Shown here piece after piece: positions 18,140 to 27,228 of a stretch of 49,033 nt of DNA (positions are counted from its first letter, which is position 1; each line of letters opens with the position of its first letter). Made by a program: the position numbers and the translations under genes. Below the pieces are notes generated by a model. That model did not search any database and was not told where the DNA came from. It saw only the letters and a list, made by a program, of their open reading frames with translations. This DNA comes from JAFGOM01 sp964428385. Its GTDB lineage: Archaea; Halobacteriota; Methanomicrobia; Methanomicrobiales; Methanospirillaceae. The DNA lies in NCBI GenBank assembly GCA_964428385.1, contig CAYRYR010000009.1, forward strand, positions 1 through 49,033, given 5' to 3'.

Positions 18140-18451
18140 TCACCCCCAGATGGGATCATCCCTGAACCGTTCCATCCCATCATTGCCGGCCATAATGGAG
18201 ATATCTTTTAAAATGTCCTCATCCTGAAAGGATATTTTATAATTCATACAATATTCCACCAACAGGTCATACGCTCCCTGTATCTTAATGAACATGATGT
18301 GTGCCTCTTGTGCATCATTGTCAGATACATCAGGATGCCATTCTTTGCTGTATTCACGATACCTGCGTTTTATCTCATTCAGGCTTGCATTGTCAGTAAT
18401 GCCAAAGAGTAAGGCTGCTTCTCTGATGGACGTAGCAGATATAGCTGTCAT
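18140..18451 (-). CDS. Small J-domain (DnaJ-like) protein
   Basis: From ATG 18451 the protein has 103 residues. The J domain fills the N-terminal two thirds: LFGITDNASLNEIKRRYREY, then KEWHPDVSDND with the HPD tripeptide that stimulates Hsp70 ATPase, then the helix FIKIQGAYDLLVEYC. It lacks the G/F, zinc-finger and C-terminal substrate domains of full DnaJ, so it is a J-only co-chaperone or regulator. The same frame is open further upstream to 18577, but that part is Lys/Arg-rich and unlike a J protein; AAGGA lies about 20 bases before 18451. Confidence 0.75.
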   Translation of the reverse strand: MTAISATSIREAALLFGITDNASLNEIKRRYREYSKEWHPDVSDNDAQEAHIMFIKIQGAYDLLVEYCMNYKISFQDEDILKDISIMAGNDGMERFRDDPIWG

Positions 18452-18603
18452 ATGATATTGTCTCTTTTTTTCCTTTTTATACAATAGGGATAAGAATCGA
18501 TTATATTCTTTACGGATGCAGATTTTCCTTTCGTGTCTATTCCTTTTTAGAAAGGGATAATAGATAATGATGAGCATTTTTTTCTCGTATCGAATCCCTC
18601 ATG

Positions 18604-19074
18604 TCATTCTGTTTCTTTTACCACCAGCCCTTCTTTAGCCAGCCATGCTGCCACTCTTTCCATTTCATGTTCATCATAGTAGATATCCCATTGCTTATCA
18701 GGATCCGGATGCCGTTTGAGAAAATCCCAAAATCTCTGAACAGGGTTGGATGCCTGGATGAGATCTTCTGCATGTTCACGAATCCTCCTGGTCGGAATCT
18801 CATTTATGAATTCTTTTATGTCAGTATACACATCATATGAGTCGTATCGTAACGGAACAGGAATATACCTCCCTGTTGTATCGCAATCAATTTTTTTGAA
18901 GAACTCATATATCTATTCTTCAGGTATCTCAACTTCTGATAGCAGGATTAACTTCTGTTTCTGCAGAACAATGACATATCGATCGTAATCAGTGCATTTG
19001 GCAAAGGCATATGCCAGTATATCGAGTGAGATGGTAAGTTCCCTGCTGTATTGTCTTTTTTCGTCTGTTATCAT
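18604..19074 (-). pseudogene. UPF0158 family protein, interrupted by an in-frame amber codon
   Basis: From ATG 19074 the frame reads ELTISLDILAYAFAKCTDYD and on to LILLSEVEIPEE, then TAG at 18913-18915. It continues in the same frame as IYEFFKKIDCDTTGRYIP and on to VAAWLAKEGLVVKETE. Both halves align without frame change to the intact copy at 16216-16689 (DEFFEEIDCDITGRYIP). A single nonsense codon therefore splits an otherwise intact gene. Readthrough or a pyrrolysine-type reading is conceivable, but nothing in the window supports it. Confidence 0.75.
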
Positions 19075-19268
19075 ACTATATTTCCCATGAAAATGCATCC
19101 TGAATATGAATTCGAACGCATTTGAGCATTTTCATCAATTCGGACTGTAGCTACGCTTCATCAGCGTTTTTCAGATGGCCCAAAAGGTATCGATGAGAGT
19201 GTACCTGTTTCAGACCTGGGTCTTTTCTCATAATCCGTGTGTTCATATTATTCAAAAATAGATTTTTT

Positions 19269-19439
19269 ATGAAAGAACATCAGGATCTTACCTGGAATGA
19301 TCTCTATGCATGGGCTGGGAAAAAACTGTCTCACGAGGGCTTTCCTACCAGAGAGGAAACCAGGTGGTACAGGTACATCAGCTCTCAAGTGAGAGTGTTT
19401 ATGGGTAGGTCCAAAGAAGTGAAATCTATTATACGGTAG
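19269..19439 (+). CDS. Small protein of 56 residues, unrecognised
   Basis: ATG 19269 to TAG. The product contains HQDLTWNDLYAWAGKKLSHE and later RWYRYISSQVRVFMGRS and is probably helical. I recognise no family. It is real enough to have a degraded homologue at 16800-16984, and both copies lie divergently next to a UPF0158 gene. The pair was therefore duplicated together and the small ORF is likely a genuine gene or gene fragment. No clear Shine-Dalgarno is seen; TTATTCAAAAATAG upstream is conserved between the copies. Confidence 0.4.
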   Translation: MKEHQDLTWNDLYAWAGKKLSHEGFPTREETRWYRYISSQVRVFMGRSKEVKSIIR

Positions 19440-19489
19440 TATTGGCAGAGAATAACCTGACCTCACACTGCTCTTACCCGGTCAGAGCG

Positions 19490-19582
19490 AATTGTAAACA
19501 CCGGGTTGCCCTAATCCTTGCATACCTATAAAATACTGCCTGTACATGATGATAGGGTATCATTTGGGTTTCAGACAGAGCC
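19490..19582 (+). repeat. MITE-like repeat, copy D (right end only)
   Basis: The block AACACCGGGTTGCCCTAATC, then CTGCCTGTACATGATGATAG, then ATCATTTGGGTTTCAGACAG with AGCC, matches the right-hand third of copy C. The left part is missing or eroded beyond recognition. Confidence 0.55.
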
Positions 19583-20092
19583 CAATTTAACATTTTTCAA
19601 TCTAAAACGAAATATTGTATTGAATCATCTTCACCTGCCTTTTTTTCCATTGGTATCATCCGCCGGGAACCAAAAAGATAGATTATACTTCACAATCCAA
19701 GCCATTCAAATCATTTTAATCATAGGGTTTTCTATTTTCGGTCTCATGAGAATGTATCATTCTTACCCCTTGGTTTTCCCAGTGGTATTTTTTTTTCAGC
19801 CGAGATATTAGCTCTCCGATTCTGCTACCGGTATGACGCACGGTGAACTCATATCATGTGAATAACCTTGAAAAACGGGACCTGATGGATCTGCTGAAAG
19901 TAAAATGAAAAGAATCAAGTGCTAATAGATTATCTATAAAATAGGAAAGCGAATACTTTCAAATCGTTATTGGTTTAATTACAATTGTGAAAAGGGATAT
20001 ATAACCGATTAGAGAACTGCTATGTATCAAAAACAGGTATCTCTCCCATGAAGGATGAATAAAATCACACACAAATATTTAAACAAAATGCT
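19583..20092 (+). promoter_or_regulatory. Intergenic region and promoter of the second hybrid kinase
   Basis: Mostly AT-rich with no supported gene; a 97-codon frame at 19518-19811 overlaps the repeat and looks accidental. GATATATAAC at 19996-20005 is a good archaeal TATA box and would place the transcript start near 20025, giving a leader of about 65-70 bases before ATG 20093. No strong Shine-Dalgarno precedes that ATG. Confidence 0.45.
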
Positions 20093-23000
20093 ATGATAGC
20101 CGTACTCTATGTTGATGATGAAGAATCCCTCCTCGATCTCGGAAAGATTTTCCTCGAAAAAACCGGGAATTTCACAGTAGAAATAACCACTTCACCATCT
20201 GATGCCTTACAACACCTTGCATCCGGTCAGTATGATGCCATCATCTCTGACTATGAGATGCCCGGTATGAACGGGATAGATCTTCTCAAAGGAGTGCGGC
20301 AGCAATTCGGTAACTTCCCGTTCATCCTTTTTACCGGGAGGGGACGAGAAGAGGTAGCTATCCAGGCTATCAATAACGGGGCTGATTTTTATCTCCAGAA
20401 AGGAGGAGACCCAAGAACCCAGTTTGCCGAGCTTGAACATATTATCAGACACGCCGTTTCACTCAGGCGGGCAGAAGAGTCTCTGCTGGCATCGGTAGAG
20501 GGTCTCAGGGAAGCATCTTCTCGATATGAAGCTCTTATCGCAGCATCAAATACAGGTGCATGGGAATACCATTCTGATTCCGGATTCTTGTGGTGCAGTC
20601 CGGAATATTTTTCTATGCTGGGTCGTGACATTCATGATTTTGATTTCTCTGGCAGAAGAAATGTGGAAGAGACATGGATAGATCTACTGCATCCCGATGA
20701 CCGGGAAGAAGCAAAACGCCATTTTAAGACTGAAAAACAGAATACGGAAAGGATATATGAGCAGTACTTCCGGATGCTGCACCAGGACGGTCACGGGGTA
20801 TGGATCTGGTCACGGGGAAAGACACTGTGCGACACTATGGGGAATCCTACCCCTATTATGGTTGGAACACATATAGATATATCAAAGCAGATACAGGCAG
20901 AAACAGAATTATTGAGAAATAACGAAGAACTTCAGGCAGCATATGAGGAGATTTCTGCTACAGAAGAGGAACTCCGCTCTAATCTGAATGAACTGAACAG
21001 ACAGAAATTGGAACTTCAGGAATCAAAACACGAACTTGCTGATATTATTGATTTTCTTCCTGATGCCACACTCGCCATTGATCTGAATGGTACGGTAATT
21101 TCATGGAACCGCGCAATTGAAGAGATGACCGGGATCTCTGCAGAGCAGATGATAGGAAAATCCGATTATGAATATGCTCTCCCGTTCTACCAACAACGGC
21201 GTCCTATCATGGTCGATCTCGTCCTCCACGATGACCTTGAAGTTGATGCTAAATACCCGACCATTACCAGGAGAGGCGCAAACCTGTACTCTGAGATCTT
21301 CATCCCGCACCTTAATGACGGTAAGGGAGCACACCTCTGGTTTACCGCTTGCCCGCTCTACGATACCAACGGAAATCTTAAAGGGGCAATCGAATCCATC
21401 AGGGACATCACAGACTACAAACAGGCAGAGAAGACACTTTTAGAGGATGAGAAACATCTTGAAATACTCGTTGCTTTTTACCAGATGGCCTCTGCACCGT
21501 TACAGGAACTGATGACCTTTGCAATCGAAAAAGCAGTGGAAATAACTGCAAGTTCAATTGGATATCTCGCATTTGTCAATGATGATGAGACCATGCTCAC
21601 GATTTGTGCCTGGTCTGTACAGTCAATGAAAGAATGTGCTATTCGCAAAAAAAAGATACAATACCCAATCGACTCAACCGGGTTGTGGGGGGAGGCGGTC
21701 AGGCAGCGTCGTCCTGTTATCACCAATGATTATGCAGCCCCAAATCCACTTAAAAAGGGATATCCAACCGATCACGTCCCAATTGTACGGCATATGAATA
21801 TCCCGGTATTTGAAGGCACTCATATTGTGATGGTTGCAGGAGTAGGAAATAAAACCTCCTGGTATGACGAGCGTGATGTACGGGAACTCTCACTCCTGAT
21901 GAACGGATTGTGGAATGTTATTACACAAAAAAGGGCAAAAAAAGATCTGATTCAGAAGAACGAAGAACTCCAGGCATTTAATGAGGAACTGACTGCAACA
22001 GATGAGGAACTGCGAACGATGGTTGAGGATCTCGGCAGGACAGAACAGGAACTGCGCAGTCTTAATTTGTACAATCGTAATCTCTTTGAAACAAACCCAA
22101 ATCCTCTCGTTACCATTACTGTTGATGGCACCCTTACTGATGTAAACACCTCCACCGAACAAATAACCGGGTTCTCGCGAGATAAACTTATCGGTACCCA
22201 TTTTTCAGGGTATTGTACGAAACCAGATCAGGCACAAAAAGTGTTTTTTCAGACACTCGCAGACGGAACTATCAACGATTTTCCACTCTTCATCAGGCAC
22301 AGGGATGGCCATATCACCCCTGTTTTGTTTAATGCAACTTTTTACCGCGATGAAAAGGGTGATGTTGCGGGTGTATTTGCCGCAGCACGTGACATCACCG
22401 AACGAAAACAGGCTGAAGAGGACTTACGAGTAAGCGAAGAACGATATCGCGACATTTTTGAAAAATCAGTATTGGGGTTATTCAAGACGGCACCTGATGG
22501 ACAGGTTATTAACGCAAACGATGCTTTTGCCCACATGTACGGGTATCGTGATGCTAAAGATATCTTAAATGCCGGCTTAAAAATTAAACCATTCTATGCT
22601 GACCCAAATGACAGAGTGAAAATACTTCAGATTATTGCGGATAAAGGAATCGTAGAGAGCTTTGAAACGTTACACACAAAAAAGGATGGGACACTGTTCT
22701 GGGTTTCGATAACAGTCCGCATTATCAGGGATACAGACGGTACCATACTCTTTTATGAAGGCACAATCATCAATATCACCGAACGAAAACTGGCTGATTA
22801 TGCATTAAAGGAGAGTGAGCAGAAATACCGCAATGTTGTTGAGGACCAGACCGAGTTTATCTCCCGGTTCCTCCCTGATGGCACTCATGTTTTTGCCAAT
22901 GATGCATATTGCCGATATTTTGGGAAAAAAAAGGAAGAAATCATAGGCCACCGGTTCAGACCCGTACTCCACCCGGAAGATCAGGAGATTGTTTTACACC

Positions 23001-23839
23001 ATCTGGTATCATTAACTCCACAACATCCTATCATGTATATTAACCAGCGGATTATCATGCCAGATGGTACAACCCGCTGGCAGCGATGGAGTGACCGTGC
23101 AATCTTTGACACGAACGGCAACCTCCTGGAGTATCAATCAGTCGGCCGCGATATTACCAGGCAGAAAACAGCAGAACTTGCACTCACTTTAGCAAACAAG
23201 AAACTCAACCTCCTATCCAGTATCACAAGGCATGACATCAACAATCAACTGACAGTTCTAATGGGATACCTTGAATTGCTAAAAGATTTGAATCCCAATC
23301 CCTCAAACAAAAAGTATTACCAGGAGATCACAACTGCTGCAGACCTGATCTCATCTATGATCCAATTTGCCAAAGAATACGAGGAGATCGGTATTCATTC
23401 TCCTACCTGGCAGGACATCCACATACTGGTGGTTTATACTGAAAAAGAAGTTCTCAACCGGGATGTAAGAGCAATAAATGGAATTCCTGTCGGTATTGAA
23501 GTGTTTGCCGATCCACTTATCAAAAGGGTCTTTTACAACCTCATGGACAATGCCATCAGGTATGGCGGTACGATAACAACCATTCATTTCTTTTCTGAAG
23601 AGCAGGAAGGTTGTCTGAAGCTTGTCTGTGAAGACGATGGAGAGGGAGTTCCAACCAATGAGAAAGAAAAAATATTCAAACAGGGTTATGGGAGAAACAC
23701 CGGAATAGGACTGTTTCTTTCCCGCGAGATTCTTGATATTACAGGTATAACCATCAGTGAATCCGGTGAAACTGGCAAGGGGGCACGATTCGAGATAACA
23801 GTGCCAAAAGGGGTATGGCGTTATGCCGGACGCATGTGA
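20093..23839 (+). CDS. Soluble hybrid histidine kinase: receiver-PAS-GAF-PAS-HATPase
   Basis: The protein has 1248 residues and no membrane segments. Order: receiver (1-125; D8/D9, phosphoacceptor D53 in IISDYEMP, FTGRGREEV, K103); PAS (137-275, HPDD); a coiled coil with NEELQAAYEEISATEEELR; PAS (318-452); GAF (453-621, with CAWSVQSMKEC and GLWGEAVRQRRPV); a second coiled coil; PAS (665-780); PAS (781-905); PAS (906-1030); H-box SSITRHDINNQLTVL with H1047; and HATPase_c (YNLMDNAIRYGG, DDGEGVP, GIGLFLSREI). The N-terminal receiver resembles that of the regulator at 13635, and the PAS/HATPase parts resemble the kinase at 8389, so the three are recent relatives. An N-terminal receiver suggests phosphorelay input from another kinase. 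Confidence 0.9.
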   Translation: MIAVLYVDDEESLLDLGKIFLEKTGNFTVEITTSPSDALQHLASGQYDAIISDYEMPGMNGIDLLKGVRQQFGNFPFILFTGRGREEVAIQAINNGADFYLQKGGDPRTQFAELEHIIRHAVSLRRAEESLLASVEGLREASSRYEALIAASNTGAWEYHSDSGFLWCSPEYFSMLGRDIHDFDFSGRRNVEETWIDLLHPDDREEAKRHFKTEKQNTERIYEQYFRMLHQDGHGVWIWSRGKTLCDTMGNPTPIMVGTHIDISKQIQAETELLRNNEELQAAYEEISATEEELRSNLNELNRQKLELQESKHELADIIDFLPDATLAIDLNGTVISWNRAIEEMTGISAEQMIGKSDYEYALPFYQQRRPIMVDLVLHDDLEVDAKYPTITRRGANLYSEIFIPHLNDGKGAHLWFTACPLYDTNGNLKGAIESIRDITDYKQAEKTLLEDEKHLEILVAFYQMASAPLQELMTFAIEKAVEITASSIGYLAFVNDDETMLTICAWSVQSMKECAIRKKKIQYPIDSTGLWGEAVRQRRPVITNDYAAPNPLKKGYPTDHVPIVRHMNIPVFEGTHIVMVAGVGNKTSWYDERDVRELSLLMNGLWNVITQKRAKKDLIQKNEELQAFNEELTATDEELRTMVEDLGRTEQELRSLNLYNRNLFETNPNPLVTITVDGTLTDVNTSTEQITGFSRDKLIGTHFSGYCTKPDQAQKVFFQTLADGTINDFPLFIRHRDGHITPVLFNATFYRDEKGDVAGVFAAARDITERKQAEEDLRVSEERYRDIFEKSVLGLFKTAPDGQVINANDAFAHMYGYRDAKDILNAGLKIKPFYADPNDRVKILQIIADKGIVESFETLHTKKDGTLFWVSITVRIIRDTDGTILFYEGTIINITERKLADYALKESEQKYRNVVEDQTEFISRFLPDGTHVFANDAYCRYFGKKKEEIIGHRFRPVLHPEDQEIVLHHLVSLTPQHPIMYINQRIIMPDGTTRWQRWSDRAIFDTNGNLLEYQSVGRDITRQKTAELALTLANKKLNLLSSITRHDINNQLTVLMGYLELLKDLNPNPSNKKYYQEITTAADLISSMIQFAKEYEEIGIHSPTWQDIHILVVYTEKEVLNRDVRAINGIPVGIEVFADPLIKRVFYNLMDNAIRYGGTITTIHFFSEEQEGCLKLVCEDDGEGVPTNEKEKIFKQGYGRNTGIGLFLSREILDITGITISESGETGKGARFEITVPKGVWRYAGRM

Positions 23840-24019
23840 AAGGGCAAGATGAATTGAGCAGCATAAGATTCAGGGACTGTCAGTAAAAACCTAAAGAGGA
23901 TTGTAAAAACATTCTGGATGCTCTGGATGTTCCAAAGTCATAAAAATGGTGATTGTCAGCGGATGACAGTAAAACTTATCGAACAGACTTCCTCTCCTTT
24001 TGATGCAGAATCACTGTTA
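23840..24019. other. Intergenic, nothing recognised
   Basis: Short spacer after the hybrid kinase. No ORF, hairpin or promoter can be supported. It runs into the partial repeat copy E. Confidence 0.35.
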
Positions 24020-24101
24020 AACATCCGAAAATCAGAATGTCATGAAATTACATCCTGCCTGAATTTGATGGAATGGTATCATTGGTTTTTCAGACAGAGC
24101 C
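24020..24101 (+). repeat. MITE-like repeat, copy E (right end only)
   Basis: AAATCAGAATGTCATGAAAT, then ACATCCTGCCTGAATTTGAT, then GGTTTTTCAGACAGAGCC gives a very good match to the right 80 bases of copies A and C. It ends 70 bases before the start of the CoA-transferase gene, so the gene's promoter lies at or inside the repeat end. Confidence 0.6.
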
Positions 24102-24171
24102 CCTCTCTCCCGGCTTTTTTGTGGCAATTCATATATCCTCCGACCTGCCTATTATTCCACAGGGGAAGATG

Positions 24172-25479
24172 ATGAAGTCCTACCAGCAGCAGTACAGCGA
24201 AAAGCTGACCAGCCCGGATAGTGCGATGGAACAGGTAAAAAACGGGGATACCATAGTGTATGGGATGAGCATCGCCCAGCCTCCCGCCCTGCTTACTGCC
24301 CTTGCCACCCATGCACGGAAGGGGGATGTAAAAGACCTGAAAGTATACACCTTCCTCCCCCGGGAATATGCCTCATCCTCAGTCCTGTCCCCGGATCTCT
24401 GCGACAGCATCGAGAACTACTCCTGGTTTGTCGGTGCCGCTGACCGGGATTCGGTCAAAGTCGGCCTGAACTACCATGTCCCCTCTTATCTCCACCAGAT
24501 TCCACAGATAGTATCAGAGTACATGGATACTGATGTGGCGATGGCAACCGTCTCGCCGATGGACAAGGCCGGCTTCTTCAGCCTTGGGACAGCGAACGAT
24601 TACTTCTCAACAGCAGCCCGCTCCTGTAGGAAACTCATTGTTGAGGTCAACCGCTTCATGCCCCGGGTCTTTGGTGACTCCTTTATTCATATCTCCGAAG
24701 TTGCTGCACTGGTAGAGAACTCTGTCCCCCTGATGGAGCTGAAGATAGCCGGGGAGAAACCAGAAGATGAGATCATCGGCCCGGCGATTGCTGATATTAT
24801 CCCGGACGGTGCCACAATCCAGCTCGGAATAGGCAACCTGCCTAACGCAGTCGCCAGGTACCTCATGGACCATAAGGATATCGGGATCCATACTGAACTT
24901 TTTACAGAAGGCATGGTCGATCTCATCGAGAGCGGTGTGGCAAACGGGAAGAAGAAGACAATCCACCCCTATAAGCATGTCTTTACCACCGCAGCAGGTA
25001 CAAAACGGATGTACGAGTTTATGGATGACAACCCCGCAATGGAGAGTTACGCTGCCTCCCACGTCTGCTCTCCTACTGTTATCGCCAAAAACAAAAATAT
25101 GATATCCATTAACTCGGTTCTGGAAGTCGACTTACTCGGCCAGGCCAACGCAGAGCACCTCGAGGGTGCAACCTTCAGCGGCACGGGTGGCCAGCTGGAC
25201 TTTGTCAGGGGTGCCTTTGCCTCCCAGGGAGGAAAGTCCTTCCTTGCGTTTTATTCCACGGCAAAGGGAGGCACCATCTCCCGTGTAGTCCCACGCCTCC
25301 CATCTGGGGCGGTGGTCACGACCCCGCGGGCTGACACCCACTACCTCGCCACCGAACACGGCATCATTAACCTCAAAGGTAAATCCACCCGCGAACGTGC
25401 TCTCGCTATAATCGGGATCGCTGACCCCAGGTTCCGGGATGATCTGACAAAAGCAGCAGAAGATATGTACCTGATCTGA
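24172..25479 (+). CDS. Acetyl-CoA hydrolase/CoA-transferase (4-hydroxybutyrate CoA-transferase family)
   Basis: From ATG 24172 the protein has 435 residues, the usual length of the family. Motifs include VSPMDKAGFFSLGTANDYF, IQLGIGNLPNAVARYLMDH, GIHTELFTEGMVDLIESG (the family's catalytic glutamate is expected at about E242 here), INSVLEVDLLGQANAEHLEG and FSGTGGQLDFVRGA. These enzymes move CoA between acetyl-CoA and other acids or hydrolyse it. AGGGGA at 24161-24166 fits the ATG at 24172 better than the adjacent one at 24169; the frame is open upstream, but that part is repeat sequence. Codons are markedly richer in G/C than in the flanking kinases, hinting at transfer. It stands alone without an operon partner. 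Confidence 0.85.
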   Translation: MKSYQQQYSEKLTSPDSAMEQVKNGDTIVYGMSIAQPPALLTALATHARKGDVKDLKVYTFLPREYASSSVLSPDLCDSIENYSWFVGAADRDSVKVGLNYHVPSYLHQIPQIVSEYMDTDVAMATVSPMDKAGFFSLGTANDYFSTAARSCRKLIVEVNRFMPRVFGDSFIHISEVAALVENSVPLMELKIAGEKPEDEIIGPAIADIIPDGATIQLGIGNLPNAVARYLMDHKDIGIHTELFTEGMVDLIESGVANGKKKTIHPYKHVFTTAAGTKRMYEFMDDNPAMESYAASHVCSPTVIAKNKNMISINSVLEVDLLGQANAEHLEGATFSGTGGQLDFVRGAFASQGGKSFLAFYSTAKGGTISRVVPRLPSGAVVTTPRADTHYLATEHGIINLKGKSTRERALAIIGIADPRFRDDLTKAAEDMYLI

Positions 25480-26533
25480 CAGGACGTATCTTCTCAAGTA
25501 TCACGACGAATGAATTGGATTCTGACCCTGAAACGACTTTAACCAGTATTAGGGTAAGATACAAGACGAAGAGGTTTTTTCTCCTGAAAGATGAACATTC
25601 AGGGTACCAGATGTATTTTTAACCCCTTTAGTGTTGGATGTACTCCTCCTTAATATAATTGTAAGAGGATATATTACAATTAAGGCCAAATTTCAAATTC
25701 AGAATGATTGATGAAATTTTGATTTTAAAAAATTGTAGTCGCCATATTACCCACACGAGGTGGAATTAAAATTCTCTTAATTCACGGCTTTTTCTATTAG
25801 ATCTGTTGGTAAGCATTATTTGATTTTCACCATGTATTGTGAGTGAAACACTTACTCGCTAATGGGGTTTTAAAGGACATTGGAAGAATTCTAACCTGGA
25901 TTCGGGTTATGGTTCTCTGGCTTTTTTGTATATGTTCCGGCTGTGTACAACCGGCATACCGTCTGAAAGAAACAAATGAAAAAATACCAGGCAAAACAGG
26001 GAAATCAACTTAAAAACCGAGAATGAATGAGTTCTCTCCTTCTCAGAAAGGGAAAATATATCACTGTGATTGATGGAAAAATTGTCACAAACGCGGTTGA
26101 AAGACCATAATGTCCTGGTTACAAACATTTGATTGTCAGGGCCGCACTGGCCGAATAAGAAGAAAGGGTTTTCCCTCCCCCTTTCCAAGAAAGCATCGTG
26201 CGACTATCACCGCAATACGCTCACACATGTCACAAGCATAATGAATAAGAAAACGGTGGGCGTTTCCACTTGTAAATACCTCACAAAAGTTTTATTCCTT
26301 TGCTTTGACACACCTCTGACAAGTCAGCACCTTTCAGGTCAGGACATTTATCCTATCTACAGGCATTACACCTGAGCCCTTGCTTGTTGTCAGATCCTCT
26401 GCCTGCAATAATTGGATCAGACTCCGGGGTTTGTTGCATAAAGATAAAAATTGATAGAAATGCCGGTGATATCACTTTCTTTCTAAAGCAATTTAAGTTC
26501 TTCATAAACAAAAAACTCTGTGCAACAGGTTCT
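25480..26533. other. Long intergenic region with a possible decayed ORF
   Basis: There is no intact gene. An inverted repeat around 25658-25685 (AATTGTA...TACAATT) follows the CoA-transferase and may help end its transcript. Around 26045-26180 the plus strand reads GKYITVIDGKIVTNAVERP, a stop, then CPGYKHLIVRAALAE, a stop, and further open sequence in the same frame. This looks like a protein-coding relic of unknown family. A 34-codon frame at 25909-26013 has a Cys near a hydrophobic start but is probably chance. Confidence 0.35.
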
Positions 26534-27226
26534 TTATCCTTTTTTCACCAGTGGCAGGTCGTCACTGATTACCTCCCCGTCACGAAGGGTTATCACCCGA
26601 TCAAAATACTGCAGATGCCAGTCTTCATGAGAGACCATCACAATGGTCTGGTTAAGTTCCTGATTTATCTGCTTAAAGAGATCAAGAACATTCTTTGAAC
26701 TCTCGCTATCCAGGTTGGCACATGGTTCATCTGCGTACAGGATCTCCGGCTTGTTCACAATAGCCCGGGCAATTGAGACCCGTTGCTGCTGTCCACCTGA
26801 CAGTTCACTCTGCTTGTGTTTTTTCCGGTCAAAGAGCCCGATCCTGATGAGGAGATCATTCGTTTCTTTCTGATACACATCCGGTCGCATTCCCCTGACC
26901 ATTGAGGTGATATACACATTCTCCTCTACCGTCAGTTCCGGAACCAGGGCATAATCCTGAAAGACATATCCCAGTTTTTTAAGCCGGTAGAGTGTCCGCT
27001 GATGTTCGGTAAGCTTGCTCACATCAATACCCCCAATCCTGATAGTTCCTTCTGTCTGCCGATCTAAAAGACCGAGTAAGTGAAGGAGCGTGGACTTTCC
27101 TGATCCGCTTGCACCGGTTATCCCAACAAACTGCCCTTTTGGAATGGTCAGTGTTACCCCTTTCAGGGCATGAACAGTGACGTTTCCCATCTGATAAATC
27201 CGGGAGAGATTTTCTACCTCTATCAT
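26534..27226 (-). CDS. ABC transporter ATP-binding protein (LolD/MacB type)
   Basis: The protein has 230 residues and all ABC motifs: Walker A GASGSGKST, Q-loop VFQDYAL, signature LSGGQQQR, Walker B ILYADEP and the H-loop VMVSHE. The family powers FtsX-type permeases that act on envelope proteins or lipids rather than importing solutes. Its ATG is two bases past the permease stop; with the CARDB protein it forms a three-gene minus-strand operon. The substrate is unknown. Confidence 0.92.
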   Translation of the reverse strand: MIEVENLSRIYQMGNVTVHALKGVTLTIPKGQFVGITGASGSGKSTLLHLLGLLDRQTEGTIRIGGIDVSKLTEHQRTLYRLKKLGYVFQDYALVPELTVEENVYITSMVRGMRPDVYQKETNDLLIRIGLFDRKKHKQSELSGGQQQRVSIARAIVNKPEILYADEPCANLDSESSKNVLDLFKQINQELNQTIVMVSHEDWHLQYFDRVITLRDGEVISDDLPLVKKG

Positions 27227-27228
27227 AA

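Noticed and set aside
18452..18577. N-terminal extension of the J-domain gene to 18577
   Set aside because: The added 42 residues are Lys/Arg-rich and unlike J proteins; ATG 18451 gives a normal J-domain start.
18913..18915. TAG read as pyrrolysine
   Set aside because: No pyl genes in the window, and the intact paralogue aligns with no residue that would call for it; a nonsense mutation is simpler.
19518..19811. 97-codon plus-strand frame
   Set aside because: It begins inside the partial MITE-like repeat, has many Phe/His residues from T-rich DNA and no ribosome binding site.
24073..24171. Upstream extension of the CoA-transferase
   Set aside because: The added residues are translated repeat sequence; AGGGGA before ATG 24172 marks the real start.
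26133..26375. 80-codon plus-strand frame in the long gap
   Set aside because: No ribosome binding site or motif; the neighbouring frame with interrupted protein-like text is the better candidate for a relic.
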